Assembly (NCBI RefSeq): GCF_012044895.1
Contig: NZ_CP050695.1
Location: forward strand, 836,501-900,500
DNA: 64,000 nt
From: Aquisalimonas sp. 2447
GTDB lineage: Bacteria > Pseudomonadota > Gammaproteobacteria > Nitrococcales > Aquisalimonadaceae
Reading direction: 5' to 3'
Positions within the stretch are counted from its first letter, which is position 1. The number at the start of each line of letters is the position of its first letter. The translations under genes and the position numbers were made by a program. This document shows, in pieces, positions 1 through 7,310 of the stretch. The notes under the pieces were generated by a model. It was not told the DNA's origin. It worked only from the letters and a program-made list of their open reading frames with translations, and made no database searches.

Positions 1-623
1 TGCGAGCAGATTCGCTGGAGGCGATCCCGGATGAAGAGGGTCATCTCGTAGTCCAGGGCCGAGAACGGCTCATCGAGGAACAGCACCTCCGGTTTCGGGG
101 CCAGCGCCCGCATGATGGAGACCAGCTGCTGTTGCCCGCCGGAGAGGTTGTAAGGGTGCAGGTGGAGGTCGAAGGAAATCTCCAGCGCCTCGACGAGTTC
201 CTTCACCCGTCGTGCCCGATCTGCCTTGCTCTGGCGCAGGATCCGCAACGGATATTCGATGTTCTGGCGCGCCGTCATCCAGGGAAACAGAGCGTCCCTG
301 TAGTTCTGAAACACGTAGCCGATCGTGGTCTCGGCCAGCACTTTGCCGTCGAAGCGAACAGCGCCAGCATCCATCGGCAGCAAGCCGGCCACCATGTTGA
401 TCAACGTGGACTTGCCGCAGCCGTTGGGGCCGAAGATCGTGGTGATGTGGCCGCGCCGGAAGTCGATGTCGAAGTTCGAGTACAGGGTTGCGCTTCCGAA
501 GCGCTTCGAGAGACCCCGAATCAATACGTGGGTGTCTTCGTTCCGGGGGGTGAAGTCCGGCTTCCCGTTTTCGGGGGGAGCGGGCGAATCTCGGTCCGGG
601 ATGATGGGTTCTACAGCGCTCAT
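1..623 (-). CDS. ABC transporter ATP-binding protein, NrtD/SsuB/TauB type (partial, runs off left edge)
   Basis: Reading the minus strand from ATG at 623 gives about 207 residues with no stop before the window edge. After a 35-residue hydrophilic leader, the Walker A motif GPNGCGKST is near residue 68, a Q-loop (YVFQNYRDALFPW) near 105, the signature LSGGQQQLVS near 165, and Walker B VLFLDEPFSALD near 185. Together these are a complete ABC ATPase core. The closest known group is the importer ATPases for nitrate, sulfonate and taurine, which fits the NrtA/SsuA-like binding protein encoded at 3649-4989. No permease is visible; it may lie beyond the left edge. The gene has a perfect palindrome 24 bases upstream of its start, shared with the other operon of this cluster, so co-regulation is inferred. 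Confidence 0.9.
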   Translation of the reverse strand, partial: MSAVEPIIPDRDSPAPPENGKPDFTPRNEDTHVLIRGLSKRFGSATLYSNFDIDFRRGHITTIFGPNGCGKSTLINMVAGLLPMDAGAVRFDGKVLAETTIGYVFQNYRDALFPWMTARQNIEYPLRILRQSKADRARRVKELVEALEISFDLHLHPYNLSGGQQQLVSIMRALAPKPEVLFLDEPFSALDYEMTLFIRDRLQRICS

Positions 624-646
624 GGGTTGCTCCGTTGGTGCTGACG

Positions 647-660
647 TCTTGTATACAAGA
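647..660. promoter_or_regulatory. Palindromic operator-like site upstream of the ABC ATPase gene
   Basis: TCTTGTATACAAGA is a perfect 14-bp inverted repeat. A 13/14 match occurs at 5005-5018 in front of the minus-strand hydratase operon. FCD-type GntR regulators commonly bind short palindromes of this kind (TNGTNNACNA-like), and such a regulator is encoded at 833-1540, so it is the natural candidate ligand. Binding is inferred, not seen. Confidence 0.6.
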
Positions 661-832
661 TAGTACGCACAACCCATGCCAGCTCTGTGGTTCTTATGAG
701 AATACTTTTATTTCAGGTAGTTAAGAGTCTATCTGGCGGAGAGTAAGGTGGGCGGTTCCAGTAGGGATGCACAATGCGTGGGCACTGTCATAGGGAATTG
801 CACCCTTGAGGTGCACAACTCGGTACCGGTGA

Positions 833-1540
833 TCAGTCGTCGGGAGTGGATGGATCGATGATGGAGGTGACGGCTCGAGCACTACTGCGGATGTGTTCTT
901 CCAGGGTCTTCAGCGCTTTTTCCGTGTCTCCGTTGAGCAGCGCCTCCAGGATCTCGCCGTGCTCGCGGTAGGTCTCATTGATGCGCTGGGGCTGCGTGAA
1001 ATCCAGTCGCTGTGCGACCTCGATACGCTCCAGGGTTCCTTGCTCCAGCCGCGCAAGTTCACGATTGCCTGCCAGGTCGACCAGGGTCTGGTGAAAGGTG
1101 CGGTTGAGCGCGTTCAGCTCATGGCTGGATAGTGCGCGGTCCGGTTCGCTCCACACGGAAGCGAGGCGCGTCAGCGCTTCCTGGGCATGGCGGCTCTGGT
1201 TGTTCGCGAGCACTCGCACCGCATGACCTTCCAGGACGACCCGCGCGTCCATGAGTTCCTTGTAGGTGCGAGAACTGATCTCTTTGACCGTATAACCATT
1301 CCGCAGGTGAGCCTGCAGATAGCCCTGCTGAACCAGGCGCTGCAGAGCCTCTCGTACGGGAATGCGGCTGACGCCGAACCGGGTAGAGACGGCTTGCTCC
1401 GTCAGACGGTCGCCTGGTTTCAGGTCGAGATAGAGTTCGCTCTTGATGGTGTCGTAAACACGGTCACTTGCTTTGATCCTAGAAGCGTTAGCCCTCGGAA
1501 CTTGGCCATCGGAGGTCTCATCTGAAGCATTGGCGCCCAT
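833..1540 (-). CDS. GntR-family transcriptional regulator, FCD subfamily
   Basis: The product has 235 residues. The N-terminal winged helix (about residues 25-90) contains the typical GntR run LKPGDRLTEQAVSTRFGVSR followed by VREALQRLVQQGY. The C-terminal all-helical FCD effector domain (about 95-225) carries the histidines (in FHQTL, REHGE and EEHI) that bind a metal in FadR-C/FCD proteins. It lies between the ABC ATPase gene and the hydratase operon, all on the minus strand. A short AAGG ribosome site precedes ATG. It probably represses or activates the two units that carry the TGTATACA palindrome; the effector may be the nitrile, thiocyanate or a breakdown product, but this cannot be read from the sequence. 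Confidence 0.9.
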   Translation of the reverse strand: MGANASDETSDGQVPRANASRIKASDRVYDTIKSELYLDLKPGDRLTEQAVSTRFGVSRIPVREALQRLVQQGYLQAHLRNGYTVKEISSRTYKELMDARVVLEGHAVRVLANNQSRHAQEALTRLASVWSEPDRALSSHELNALNRTFHQTLVDLAGNRELARLEQGTLERIEVAQRLDFTQPQRINETYREHGEILEALLNGDTEKALKTLEEHIRSSARAVTSIIDPSTPDD

Positions 1541-1754
1541 CAGTAACCTTCTTTATGCAGGACAAGCCAAACACATGGCACCTATCCAAAAGCAATCAGT
1601 GGCTCCTGAGCCCCAGCCCGTGCCGGCCCTTCCCACCTCTCACGCTTGGCAGCCTTACATAGCCAACGCTTCTGTTTGGCTTCCGGTCCAGCTGGCTCAA
1701 TACAAAGTACCTCTGCGATCCGCCGTTCGCCAATGAGGTACATGGAAAACTCGG

Positions 1755-2405
1755 CTAAGCAGCTATAAGCAACGCTAGATGAGCCATCCCGACAAGAGAT
1801 ACCCCTGCCCCACTCGTAACCCATATACTATTATTATCTTTCCGATGCATCTTAATCAACCTATCGGCCAAACCGTAAACTGTCAATGCGATCGTAATCT
1901 GTATAAGCGACAATCCGAACAAATAGGCAATTACGTGAGTACTTTCTGCACCGATAACCGCTTCTCCGTAAGCAAAGCCGTGAAATAGAGCCCCAATGGT
2001 TGCAATTCCTGAAAAAGCTATCATTTTCCTCGTTCTTAAAAGAAGAAAAACACCAGCAACAAGAACGCTGACAGCGACAAAAAGCTCCCCGTAAAAAATC
2101 GAAATCTCATTCCAACGAACCAGAGATCCGAGAACTGAGGCTGAAATAAGCGCTACAGGAAATCCAATATTCCGTACTCTGCACAAGGCGCAGAAAAAGC
2201 CAATGGCTATCACAAACGCAAGGTGATCTAAGCCTATTATTGGGTGTGCAATACCAGAAGCGAATCCTTGCCACGCCGTGCCTGGGGCCGCACCCCCCAT
2301 TGGATGATGCGCAAAGACAGCACGGGGAAAAATTACATTGATTAAGGCAAGTGCAGCATATGCATACAATGGAAAGACCGTTTTGTAGCTCATTAATTTC
2401 ACCAT
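1755..2405 (-). CDS. HupE/UreJ-like membrane protein, probable cobalt or nickel permease
   Basis: About 216 residues form six or so hydrophobic segments after a signal-like N-terminus. The hallmark HPIIGLDHLAF motif of HupE/UreJ proteins is present near residue 55, and further family residues occur in LFHGFAYGEA. Proteins of this family import nickel or cobalt. The gene follows and nearly overlaps the alpha subunit of a cobalt-type hydratase, so cobalt supply to that enzyme is the likely role. The frame is open from a TTG at 2414 that overlaps the upstream stop; ATG codons at 2405 and 2393 are alternatives, and the start is uncertain. Base composition is clearly more AT-rich than the conjugation genes. 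Confidence 0.8.
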   Translation of the reverse strand: MVKLMSYKTVFPLYAYAALALINVIFPRAVFAHHPMGGAAPGTAWQGFASGIAHPIIGLDHLAFVIAIGFFCALCRVRNIGFPVALISASVLGSLVRWNEISIFYGELFVAVSVLVAGVFLLLRTRKMIAFSGIATIGALFHGFAYGEAVIGAESTHVIAYLFGLSLIQITIALTVYGLADRLIKMHRKDNNSIWVTSGAGVSLVGMAHLALLIAA

Positions 2406-2410
2406 TTCAG

Positions 2411-3013
2411 TCAAGACAGTTCTTTAATCTTGGGTACGCTTGTACCGATTAAGGAATCCCTGTTCAAAAGTGTTTCGAGCTCGGATGCAGACCATCCCTC
2501 TGTGCCATCGGGGCGTTCAGGTAGTACCATGTATCTTGTGTCTGCATTGCTATCGTAGACTCTCACTGTTCTATCATCCGGAATCGAAACGCCGAACTCG
2601 CTAAGAAGTTCTCTCGGCGCCCGCACCGCCTTTGATCGGTATGCTGCTGTTGTGTACCACCTAGGGGGTTGTCCGAGAATGGTCCGCGGATAACAGGAAC
2701 ATAAGGTGCAACAAATTAAATTGTGAACATGAGGACTGTTTGGGACCACTTTTAGCCTAGCTTCGCCCATGCGGATGCCTAGCTCGGCGAGTGCTCCTTT
2801 CCCATCCCTAAGAAGCCTATTTTGGAAATCCTCGTCACACCATGCATGAACAACTACTTGGATCCCTGTTTCGGGCCCAGTAGAGCCCAGCTTCTCCATT
2901 TCCCGCTTCAGTTCTTCGGAAGAAAGAAGCCCTCGCTCGACAAGAAGAGTCTCAAGTGCATTTATCGCATTCGTATAATATGAATCATCGCGCGTAGTAG
3001 GTGTACTGGTCAT
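2411..3013 (-). CDS. Cobalt-type nitrile hydratase alpha subunit / thiocyanate hydrolase gamma subunit
   Basis: This 200-residue protein has the metal-binding claw motif CTLCSC at residues 102-107. CTLCSC with Thr marks the cobalt type, whereas iron enzymes have CSLCSC. It also shows WY, AYRSKAVRAPRELLSEFG and DSLIGTSVPK blocks typical of the family. In this family the two latter cysteines are oxidised to sulfinic/sulfenic acids and hold non-corrin Co(III). The enzyme hydrates a nitrile to an amide, or thiocyanate to carbonyl sulfide and ammonia. The start is preceded by a strong AAGGAGG site and overlaps the stop of the upstream subunit gene. Gene order (beta-N, beta-C, alpha) equals the scnB-scnA-scnC order known from thiocyanate hydrolase; which substrate is used cannot be decided here. 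Confidence 0.88.
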   Translation of the reverse strand: MTSTPTTRDDSYYTNAINALETLLVERGLLSSEELKREMEKLGSTGPETGIQVVVHAWCDEDFQNRLLRDGKGALAELGIRMGEARLKVVPNSPHVHNLICCTLCSCYPRTILGQPPRWYTTAAYRSKAVRAPRELLSEFGVSIPDDRTVRVYDSNADTRYMVLPERPDGTEGWSASELETLLNRDSLIGTSVPKIKELS

Positions 3014-3336
3014 TACTGATCCTCCTTGCGACTAGCTGGTGCTCCCGGACGGCTTAGCCAGTGTTCATAAACTTCGAGAAGAACGACGTCACCAGACTGC
3101 TCAACGTCGGCTCCCCATATCTCTTCCATGGATAGACGGACACGGTACAAATTGATAACAGGGCCGTCACATTGTCCTTCTGCCAACTTCTCGGGATTCA
3201 AGAATGCTCCGACATATTCTTCAATAATCCCGATGCAGTTTCGCGAATACCTCGGGGTTCTCATATGCCTGCGAACGTCCTTGTCCCGAACGCATACGAC
3301 CTCGCCGACATCGAAACCCTCTATTTCGGAGCCCAT
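3013..3336 (-). CDS. Nitrile hydratase beta subunit, C-terminal half as separate protein (ScnA-like)
   Basis: The 107-residue product resembles the C-terminal SH3-like barrel of nitrile hydratase beta: FDVGEVVCVRD, then RTPRYSRNCIGIIEEYVGAF, then LYRVRLSMEEIWG and VVLLEVYEHWL. In ordinary nitrile hydratases this segment is fused behind the helical half; here a separate gene encodes each. Split beta chains are known from thiocyanate hydrolase (ScnA/ScnB) and from the toyocamycin nitrile hydratase. The gene sits 1 base after the N-terminal half and overlaps the alpha gene by one base, so the three are translated together. Confidence 0.82.
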   Translation of the reverse strand: MGSEIEGFDVGEVVCVRDKDVRRHMRTPRYSRNCIGIIEEYVGAFLNPEKLAEGQCDGPVINLYRVRLSMEEIWGADVEQSGDVVLLEVYEHWLSRPGAPASRKEDQ

Positions 3337-3337
3337 G

Positions 3338-3637
3338 TCACGAATCTCCTCTATGGCTCATGGCGCCGTGGAGTTCGTCCCTTGTAATTACTCCTTTACG
3401 CTCGAGAACCTGGATCATCGCTTCACAACGGCGGGCGTAGAAACTCAGACCCTTGTAAAGGTCTTCTCCATACGATTCATAAGAAAACCGCAATTCGTCC
3501 AACGAGCATAGGCGCCGAAACGGGTCACCCATCAGGTTTCGTATGGCCTCCGTCTTTATTTCCCACGGTTCCCAAGGGGGGTCGCTTACATCGACTGGAC
3601 CGTTGTTATGGCCACCTATGTCATGATAATGAACCAT
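3338..3637 (-). CDS. Nitrile hydratase beta subunit, N-terminal half as separate protein (ScnB-like)
   Basis: This is a 99-residue helical protein. It begins with the family signature HDIGGHNNGPV and continues with the helical run LDELRFSYESYGEDLYKGLSF, split by no stop, and ends with VLERKGVITRDELHG, which matches the helical N-terminal half of nitrile hydratase beta. The small activator proteins of cobalt hydratases are homologous to this same region, so an activator role is an alternative. The adjoining C-terminal-half gene favours a structural subunit. No other activator gene is visible in the window. Confidence 0.78.
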   Translation of the reverse strand: MVHYHDIGGHNNGPVDVSDPPWEPWEIKTEAIRNLMGDPFRRLCSLDELRFSYESYGEDLYKGLSFYARRCEAMIQVLERKGVITRDELHGAMSHRGDS

Positions 3638-3648
3638 ATAATAACCTC

Positions 3649-4989
3649 TTAATTGGAGTTAGAGTATGTGTTTTCCACGACCCTTGGTTCTTGGTCTTGC
3701 AATGTCGAAGGTTGAATGCCCATTGCGGAAAGTTGATCTCGCGCGTAACTGGCGTCGAAAACAGCGCTGGCAACATCTTCGAAGCTTGTGGTTTGTTCTA
3801 CAAGGTTCCAACGCTTCATCTGCTCTAGCAACCAAACAGCCATTAATTCCTGCGGAAAAGGATGGAAGGAAATGCGTTGCGGTTGTTCCTGGATTTCGCC
3901 GAGGCCATCAGCGTAACGGCCACTCATAACCTGTTGCATTATTGGCAAAGGTTGTCCGAGATACTGGTCTTTGGAAAGAATTTCTGCAATCTCGGATCTG
4001 TTTTCTTTCTTGTCCGCATAAAGACCGGCGGATGCAATAGCCCGAAAAATGGCACCTGCGGTTTGTGGAAACCGTTGAACCATACTCTGCTTCATGACGA
4101 ACCCGCAGCAAGGATGATCTGGCATTAAATCCCGAGATAGCGTGTGAATGTACGCGGCGCCCTCCCAGACAGCGCGTTGATTGAATGGCTCTGCAAACAT
4201 TCCCCCGTCGAGATTCCCCGCGGCCAAGTTGGCTACGAATTCCGGTGGTGGGTAGACTCGGATCGAGACATCGCGGTCTGGGTCAAGTCCGTGCAAAGCC
4301 AAATAGTGCCTAAGCAAGAGGTTGTGGATTGAGTAGTCAAAAGGTATACCGAATCGGAAGCCTTTCCAGTTCTTCGGGTTTCTATTGTCTTTATGGTCAA
4401 TGTGCATGGTGAGTGCACTACCGTTTTTGTTTGACATGCAGATTAATCTGAGGTCCGGCTCTATAGCGTCCCGAACAGCCCCAGCAAGAGGCTGCGTGGC
4501 TAGCATGTGAGCTCCATCGATTTCCTCTGAAATGAGTAAGTCGCGCACTACTGCCCAAGCAGGGCGCCGGAGAAGTTCCACGTTGAGGCCTTGCTCTTCA
4601 TAGAAACCTAGAGCTTTAGCGACAATAATCGGTGTTGCGCAGGTAATAGGAAGGAATGCAAAGCTAAGGTCTCGTCGTTCTGGTTGAAGGTTGTCGTCGG
4701 CAGCGATCGCGCGTATTGCCGTCATCGGTAATGCGGCGCTCAGTGCGGCTAGAAGTGTTCCACGGCCTAACGCAGATAGAGCCCGTCGCCGACCGATGTC
4801 CGTCTTACAAACGGCGTCTATGAGGGAGTCTTCTGCGAGCCTCTCCAGTTCGGTGTCAACGCTATCCGATTTAGAATGGCCATGATCCGATGTTCTACAC
4901 CCGCAATCGCAAGCGGGATTATGCGCATCATCAGGTGGCGTTGGGGCTTTCGACATCAGGGTTTGCCTCACTTGGTGGTAGGTCAACAA
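3649..4989 (-). CDS. ABC transporter substrate-binding protein, NrtA/SsuA (NMT1-like) type with Tat-like signal
   Basis: The product has 446 residues. The first 60 residues are hydrophilic and include a Cys/His-rich stretch (CDCGCRTSDHGHSK). They are followed by a twin-arginine-like signal (GRRRALSALGRG, then a hydrophobic run ending AIRAIAA). The mature part has the NrtA/CmpA-type features LSFAFLPITCATPIIVAKALGF and a typical two-lobe periplasmic-binding fold. It is the first gene of the hydratase operon, 11 bases upstream of the split beta genes, so it probably delivers the enzyme's substrate or a related anion to the ABC importer whose ATPase is at 1-623. An internal ATG at residue 12 is an alternative start. 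The long Cys/His leader before the signal is unusual and could bind metal. Confidence 0.82.
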   Translation of the reverse strand: MLTYHQVRQTLMSKAPTPPDDAHNPACDCGCRTSDHGHSKSDSVDTELERLAEDSLIDAVCKTDIGRRRALSALGRGTLLAALSAALPMTAIRAIAADDNLQPERRDLSFAFLPITCATPIIVAKALGFYEEQGLNVELLRRPAWAVVRDLLISEEIDGAHMLATQPLAGAVRDAIEPDLRLICMSNKNGSALTMHIDHKDNRNPKNWKGFRFGIPFDYSIHNLLLRHYLALHGLDPDRDVSIRVYPPPEFVANLAAGNLDGGMFAEPFNQRAVWEGAAYIHTLSRDLMPDHPCCGFVMKQSMVQRFPQTAGAIFRAIASAGLYADKKENRSEIAEILSKDQYLGQPLPIMQQVMSGRYADGLGEIQEQPQRISFHPFPQELMAVWLLEQMKRWNLVEQTTSFEDVASAVFDASYARDQLSAMGIQPSTLQDQEPRVVENTYSNSN

Positions 4990-5004
4990 AATGGTTGTGG
5001 TGCA

Positions 5005-5018
5005 TCATGTATACAAGA
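5005..5018. promoter_or_regulatory. Second copy of the palindromic operator, upstream of the hydratase operon
   Basis: TCATGTATACAAGA differs at one position from the perfect palindrome at 647-660 and keeps the TGTATACA core. It lies 16 bases upstream of the start of the binding-protein gene, a position expected for a repressor or activator of the minus-strand operon. Confidence 0.55.
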
Positions 5019-6011
5019 AGAGGTATGCATCAGGTATGCCAGAAGGTTTGTGTCTGTAAGGGCGCGTAAGATCAAAGAGATACGGTCTTGGTGCTTCCGG
5101 GGCTTTGTTTTTTCTTGCACCGGAAAAGGGCTACAGAAGTACGATTGCCCACCAATGGTGCAGAGCTGGAAAGCTGGTATACGCTGAACTGGCGGCACGA
5201 GTGATTGGTGCAGGGGCCGGAGCCTAGTACGGAGGACGATGGGTGGGGGTTGTTTTGGCGGGTATATGGCCGTGCAGACCAGGTGACGTTGTCCGATAAA
5301 GGAGAGATCGTAGGGTTCTTCCTTGGTTTCGTGAGCGTTCAGTACACTTAGATCCGGTAACCGCGTGCCTGGAGCGTATCCAGGCCCCGGTCAAGCCCCT
5401 TCGGATCGGGAGGAGGGGCGCCGCCTGAGCGCGGTCGATCCATACGCTCCTGTGGAGCCCCTGGCCAGGAGCGGTTTCAGGCCCGGCTCGCCCACCGGGC
5501 ACTTCGTCGGCCATGTGCCGGCTCGCTCCACTTCGCCGGGCTTCGGCCCGGCCCCTCACTCGCGGGGAGAGGCCTCCCCCGGAGGTGCTCGAGGCGCCTC
5601 CCGGGGAGGCCTCTCGGCCTCCATCCGCTCAACGGATGCCGGCCGCCCGCCGCCGGATGCATGGCGGGCCCCTTTGTGCGGGTGATCCGTGCCAGTCATG
5701 TGATGGGTCCATGCCCCCGCGTGATGGACCGGCGAGCGCAAGAGGCAGCCGCAGCGGGAGGGCTGTGCGGTGCTTGTCGCGGGGTTGGCTCGACGCCGGA
5801 TGCGCGGCCGCTTTGACGCCTTCTGGTCGCCTCCTGATTCCACGCCGGCGTGATCCGCCGTTCTCCTATCCTGCCCCGCGCCGTTCCATGACGGAGGGCG
5901 CGGGGCGCTCCTCTCCAAAACCTTCGCATAGCTTGGAAAGGTTTTCCGTCCGGTCCTTCCCTTGATCAGGGGAGACTCGCTCCCGTGGAACGCGACAGGG
6001 ACGGAAGCCTG
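5019..6011. other. About 1 kb without a convincing gene, at the boundary of the conjugation module
   Basis: Open frames exist on both strands but none shows a recognisable protein; most are by-products of the very high GC content from about 5380 on. The composition changes sharply here, from AT-richer hydratase genes to GC-rich conjugation genes. The region holds a GCCGGGC-TTCG-GCCCGGC stem-loop at 5535-5552 and a very long hairpin at 5568-5614. Confidence 0.6.
5568..5614. repeat. Long near-perfect inverted repeat upstream of the conjugation operon
   Basis: The left arm 5568-5585 and right arm 5597-5614 are complementary at 17 of 18 positions, with an 11-base loop. The outer 12 bases (AGAGGCCTCCCC) match perfectly. 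No T-run follows, so a simple terminator is unlikely; attenuation, an origin-of-transfer-like structure, or mRNA protection are possible. Confidence 0.6.
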
Positions 6012-6326
6012 ATGCGGCGTACAGGAATCCAGATTCTCGGAATCGCTCTGGTCTTGGTGCCGGCGTTCGCCGTGGCGGACGCCGACGCCGAGCGAGAGGC
6101 GCTGAGCCAGCTGGTACACGAGCTGGGGGCGCTGGAGCCGCTCATCGATGAGGCGGAGGCGCAGAGCGACCCGGACCAGCGCATCCGTATGGAGTACGAC
6201 TGGCTGCGGCGGGACCTGGAACGGGTCCGTTCCGGGATCCGGGAGCACATAGAGGCGCCAAGGCGTCTGCCGCGCTCCGTCGCACCGCGGGAGATCGAAC
6301 CGCTGCGCGGGGACTACCGGCGATGA
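6012..6326 (+). CDS. RAQPRD-family integrative conjugative element protein
   Basis: The 104-residue secreted protein has a signal peptide (residues 1-22, ending AFAVA) and an all-helical mature part. It ends with the characteristic IREHIEAPRRLPRS segment of the RAQPRD family (the name motif is PRRLPRS here). I chose ATG at 6012 rather than the in-frame upstream ATG at 5985 because the signal peptide then starts properly. It is the first gene of the conjugation block and overlaps the next by four bases. The molecular role of the family is unknown. Confidence 0.85.
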   Translation: MRRTGIQILGIALVLVPAFAVADADAEREALSQLVHELGALEPLIDEAEAQSDPDQRIRMEYDWLRRDLERVRSGIREHIEAPRRLPRSVAPREIEPLRGDYRR

Positions 6327-6565
6327 CGGAGACGCAGGCGGGCCAGTTTGCCGTGTGGGCCGGTGTCGATGCACAGACACTGGCGCTGGCCATCGCGTCC
6401 GTGGTCGCCGTTCTCTACATTCTCTGGCTGACCTGGGTCGGGCTGAGTCAGTACCGCGCCTGGGCGAATAACGACAAGGAGGCATCGCTGCTGGACGTCA
6501 CCTGGACGTTCATTCGGGCTGCTGTGGTGGTGATGATCGTGGGCTTTTTCATTCGGCCCGCGTAG
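6323..6565 (+). CDS. TIGR03758-like ICE membrane protein
   Basis: This 80-residue protein has two membrane segments (about residues 17-40 and 58-78) separated by a polar stretch with SQYRAWANNDKEASLLDV. Size, topology and position directly after the RAQPRD gene match the small pilin-like or inner-membrane component of SXT/PFGI-type elements. Its ATG overlaps the previous stop (ATGA). Confidence 0.8.
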   Translation: MTETQAGQFAVWAGVDAQTLALAIASVVAVLYILWLTWVGLSQYRAWANNDKEASLLDVTWTFIRAAVVVMIVGFFIRPA

Positions 6566-6589
6566 CGGGCCAACAGGGAGGATCTCGCT

Positions 6590-6949
6590 ATGCTCAAGCG
6601 CAACATGGAGCGTGCCAGGAGTGCGCTCATCGGTCTCGGCACCGCGGTGTTGTCGGTGCCGGCCGCCGCGAACCTGCCGGATGCCCCGGAGCCGGAAGGT
6701 GGCTACGAGGAGGGCAACTGGATCGACCTCATGCAGGGGTATCTCTTCGAGGGCGGCACCGTGCTCGCCACCGTCGTGTCCATGGCCGGCTTCGTATGGG
6801 TGAGCTGGACGGGGCTCACCAAGTTCAACGAGGCGCGCCAGGGCAAGGCGGAGTGGGGCGAGGTCGGCCTGCTCGGCATCGCCGGCGGCGTGCTGTTGCT
6901 GGTGATCGCGTTCCTGTTGCAGCAGGCCCTGGCCATCATCGGGGGCTGA
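6590..6949 (+). CDS. TIGR03745-like ICE membrane protein (DUF2976-like)
   Basis: The 119-residue product has a signal-like N-terminus (ending VPAAANLP), then two hydrophobic segments (about 60-80 and 95-117) flanking the motif WTGLTKFNEARQGKAEWGEVG. These features are typical of the TraA/VirB2-size proteins in the PFL_4700 gene order. A GGAGG site precedes ATG. It probably contributes to the pilus or the inner-membrane platform. Confidence 0.8.
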   Translation: MLKRNMERARSALIGLGTAVLSVPAAANLPDAPEPEGGYEEGNWIDLMQGYLFEGGTVLATVVSMAGFVWVSWTGLTKFNEARQGKAEWGEVGLLGIAGGVLLLVIAFLLQQALAIIGG

Positions 6950-6953
6950 CGCC

Positions 6954-7310
6954 GTGGCGGACGCCGAGGGCCACGGGCTCGCGGAGCGGTTGAACGAGGA
7001 GCCCGCGATCTTCCGCGGGTGCTCGTCCAGCGAGCTCGTGGCGATTCTCCTGGCCGCGATCGCGTTCTGGCTGCCGGTGGGGATCCTGGTCGGGCTGGCC
7101 GTCGGCTTTCCCCTGATGGGTGTCGGGGGTGCCGCGGTGTTCATCCTTGCCACGATCTTCGTGTCCGCGACCGTCTTCCAGCGGGTCAAGCGCGGACGGC
7201 CCACCGGGTACTACCAGCAGCTGGTGCTGCTTACCCTGCACCGGGCCGGTCTGCGCCGGGCGCCGGTGATCCTGCGCAGCGGCTTCTGGGACGTAGGGAG
7301 GCGCCTGTGA
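6954..7310 (+). CDS. TIGR03750-like conjugal transfer protein (DUF3487-like, TraL-type)
   Basis: The 118-residue product has an N-terminal cytoplasmic part (LAERLNEEPAIFRGCSSSELV) and two adjoining membrane segments (about 30-75). It is followed by RVKRGRPTGYYQQLVLL, a pattern shared by TraL-like proteins of type IV secretion systems. It starts with GTG and is placed four bases after the previous gene. Confidence 0.82.
   Translation: MADAEGHGLAERLNEEPAIFRGCSSSELVAILLAAIAFWLPVGILVGLAVGFPLMGVGGAAVFILATIFVSATVFQRVKRGRPTGYYQQLVLLTLHRAGLRRAPVILRSGFWDVGRRL

Noticed and set aside
70-672. A 200-codon minus-strand frame overlapping the ABC ATPase
   Set aside because: It runs in another phase over the true ATPase frame (Walker A, signature and Walker B lie in the frame starting at 623).
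800-814. Terminator GCACC-CTTGA-GGTGC behind the GntR gene
   Set aside because: Five-base stem without a T-run on the minus strand; too weak to call.
5556-6485. 309-codon minus-strand frame across the start of the conjugation block
   Set aside because: Arg/Pro-rich antisense of GC-rich genes; no family features.
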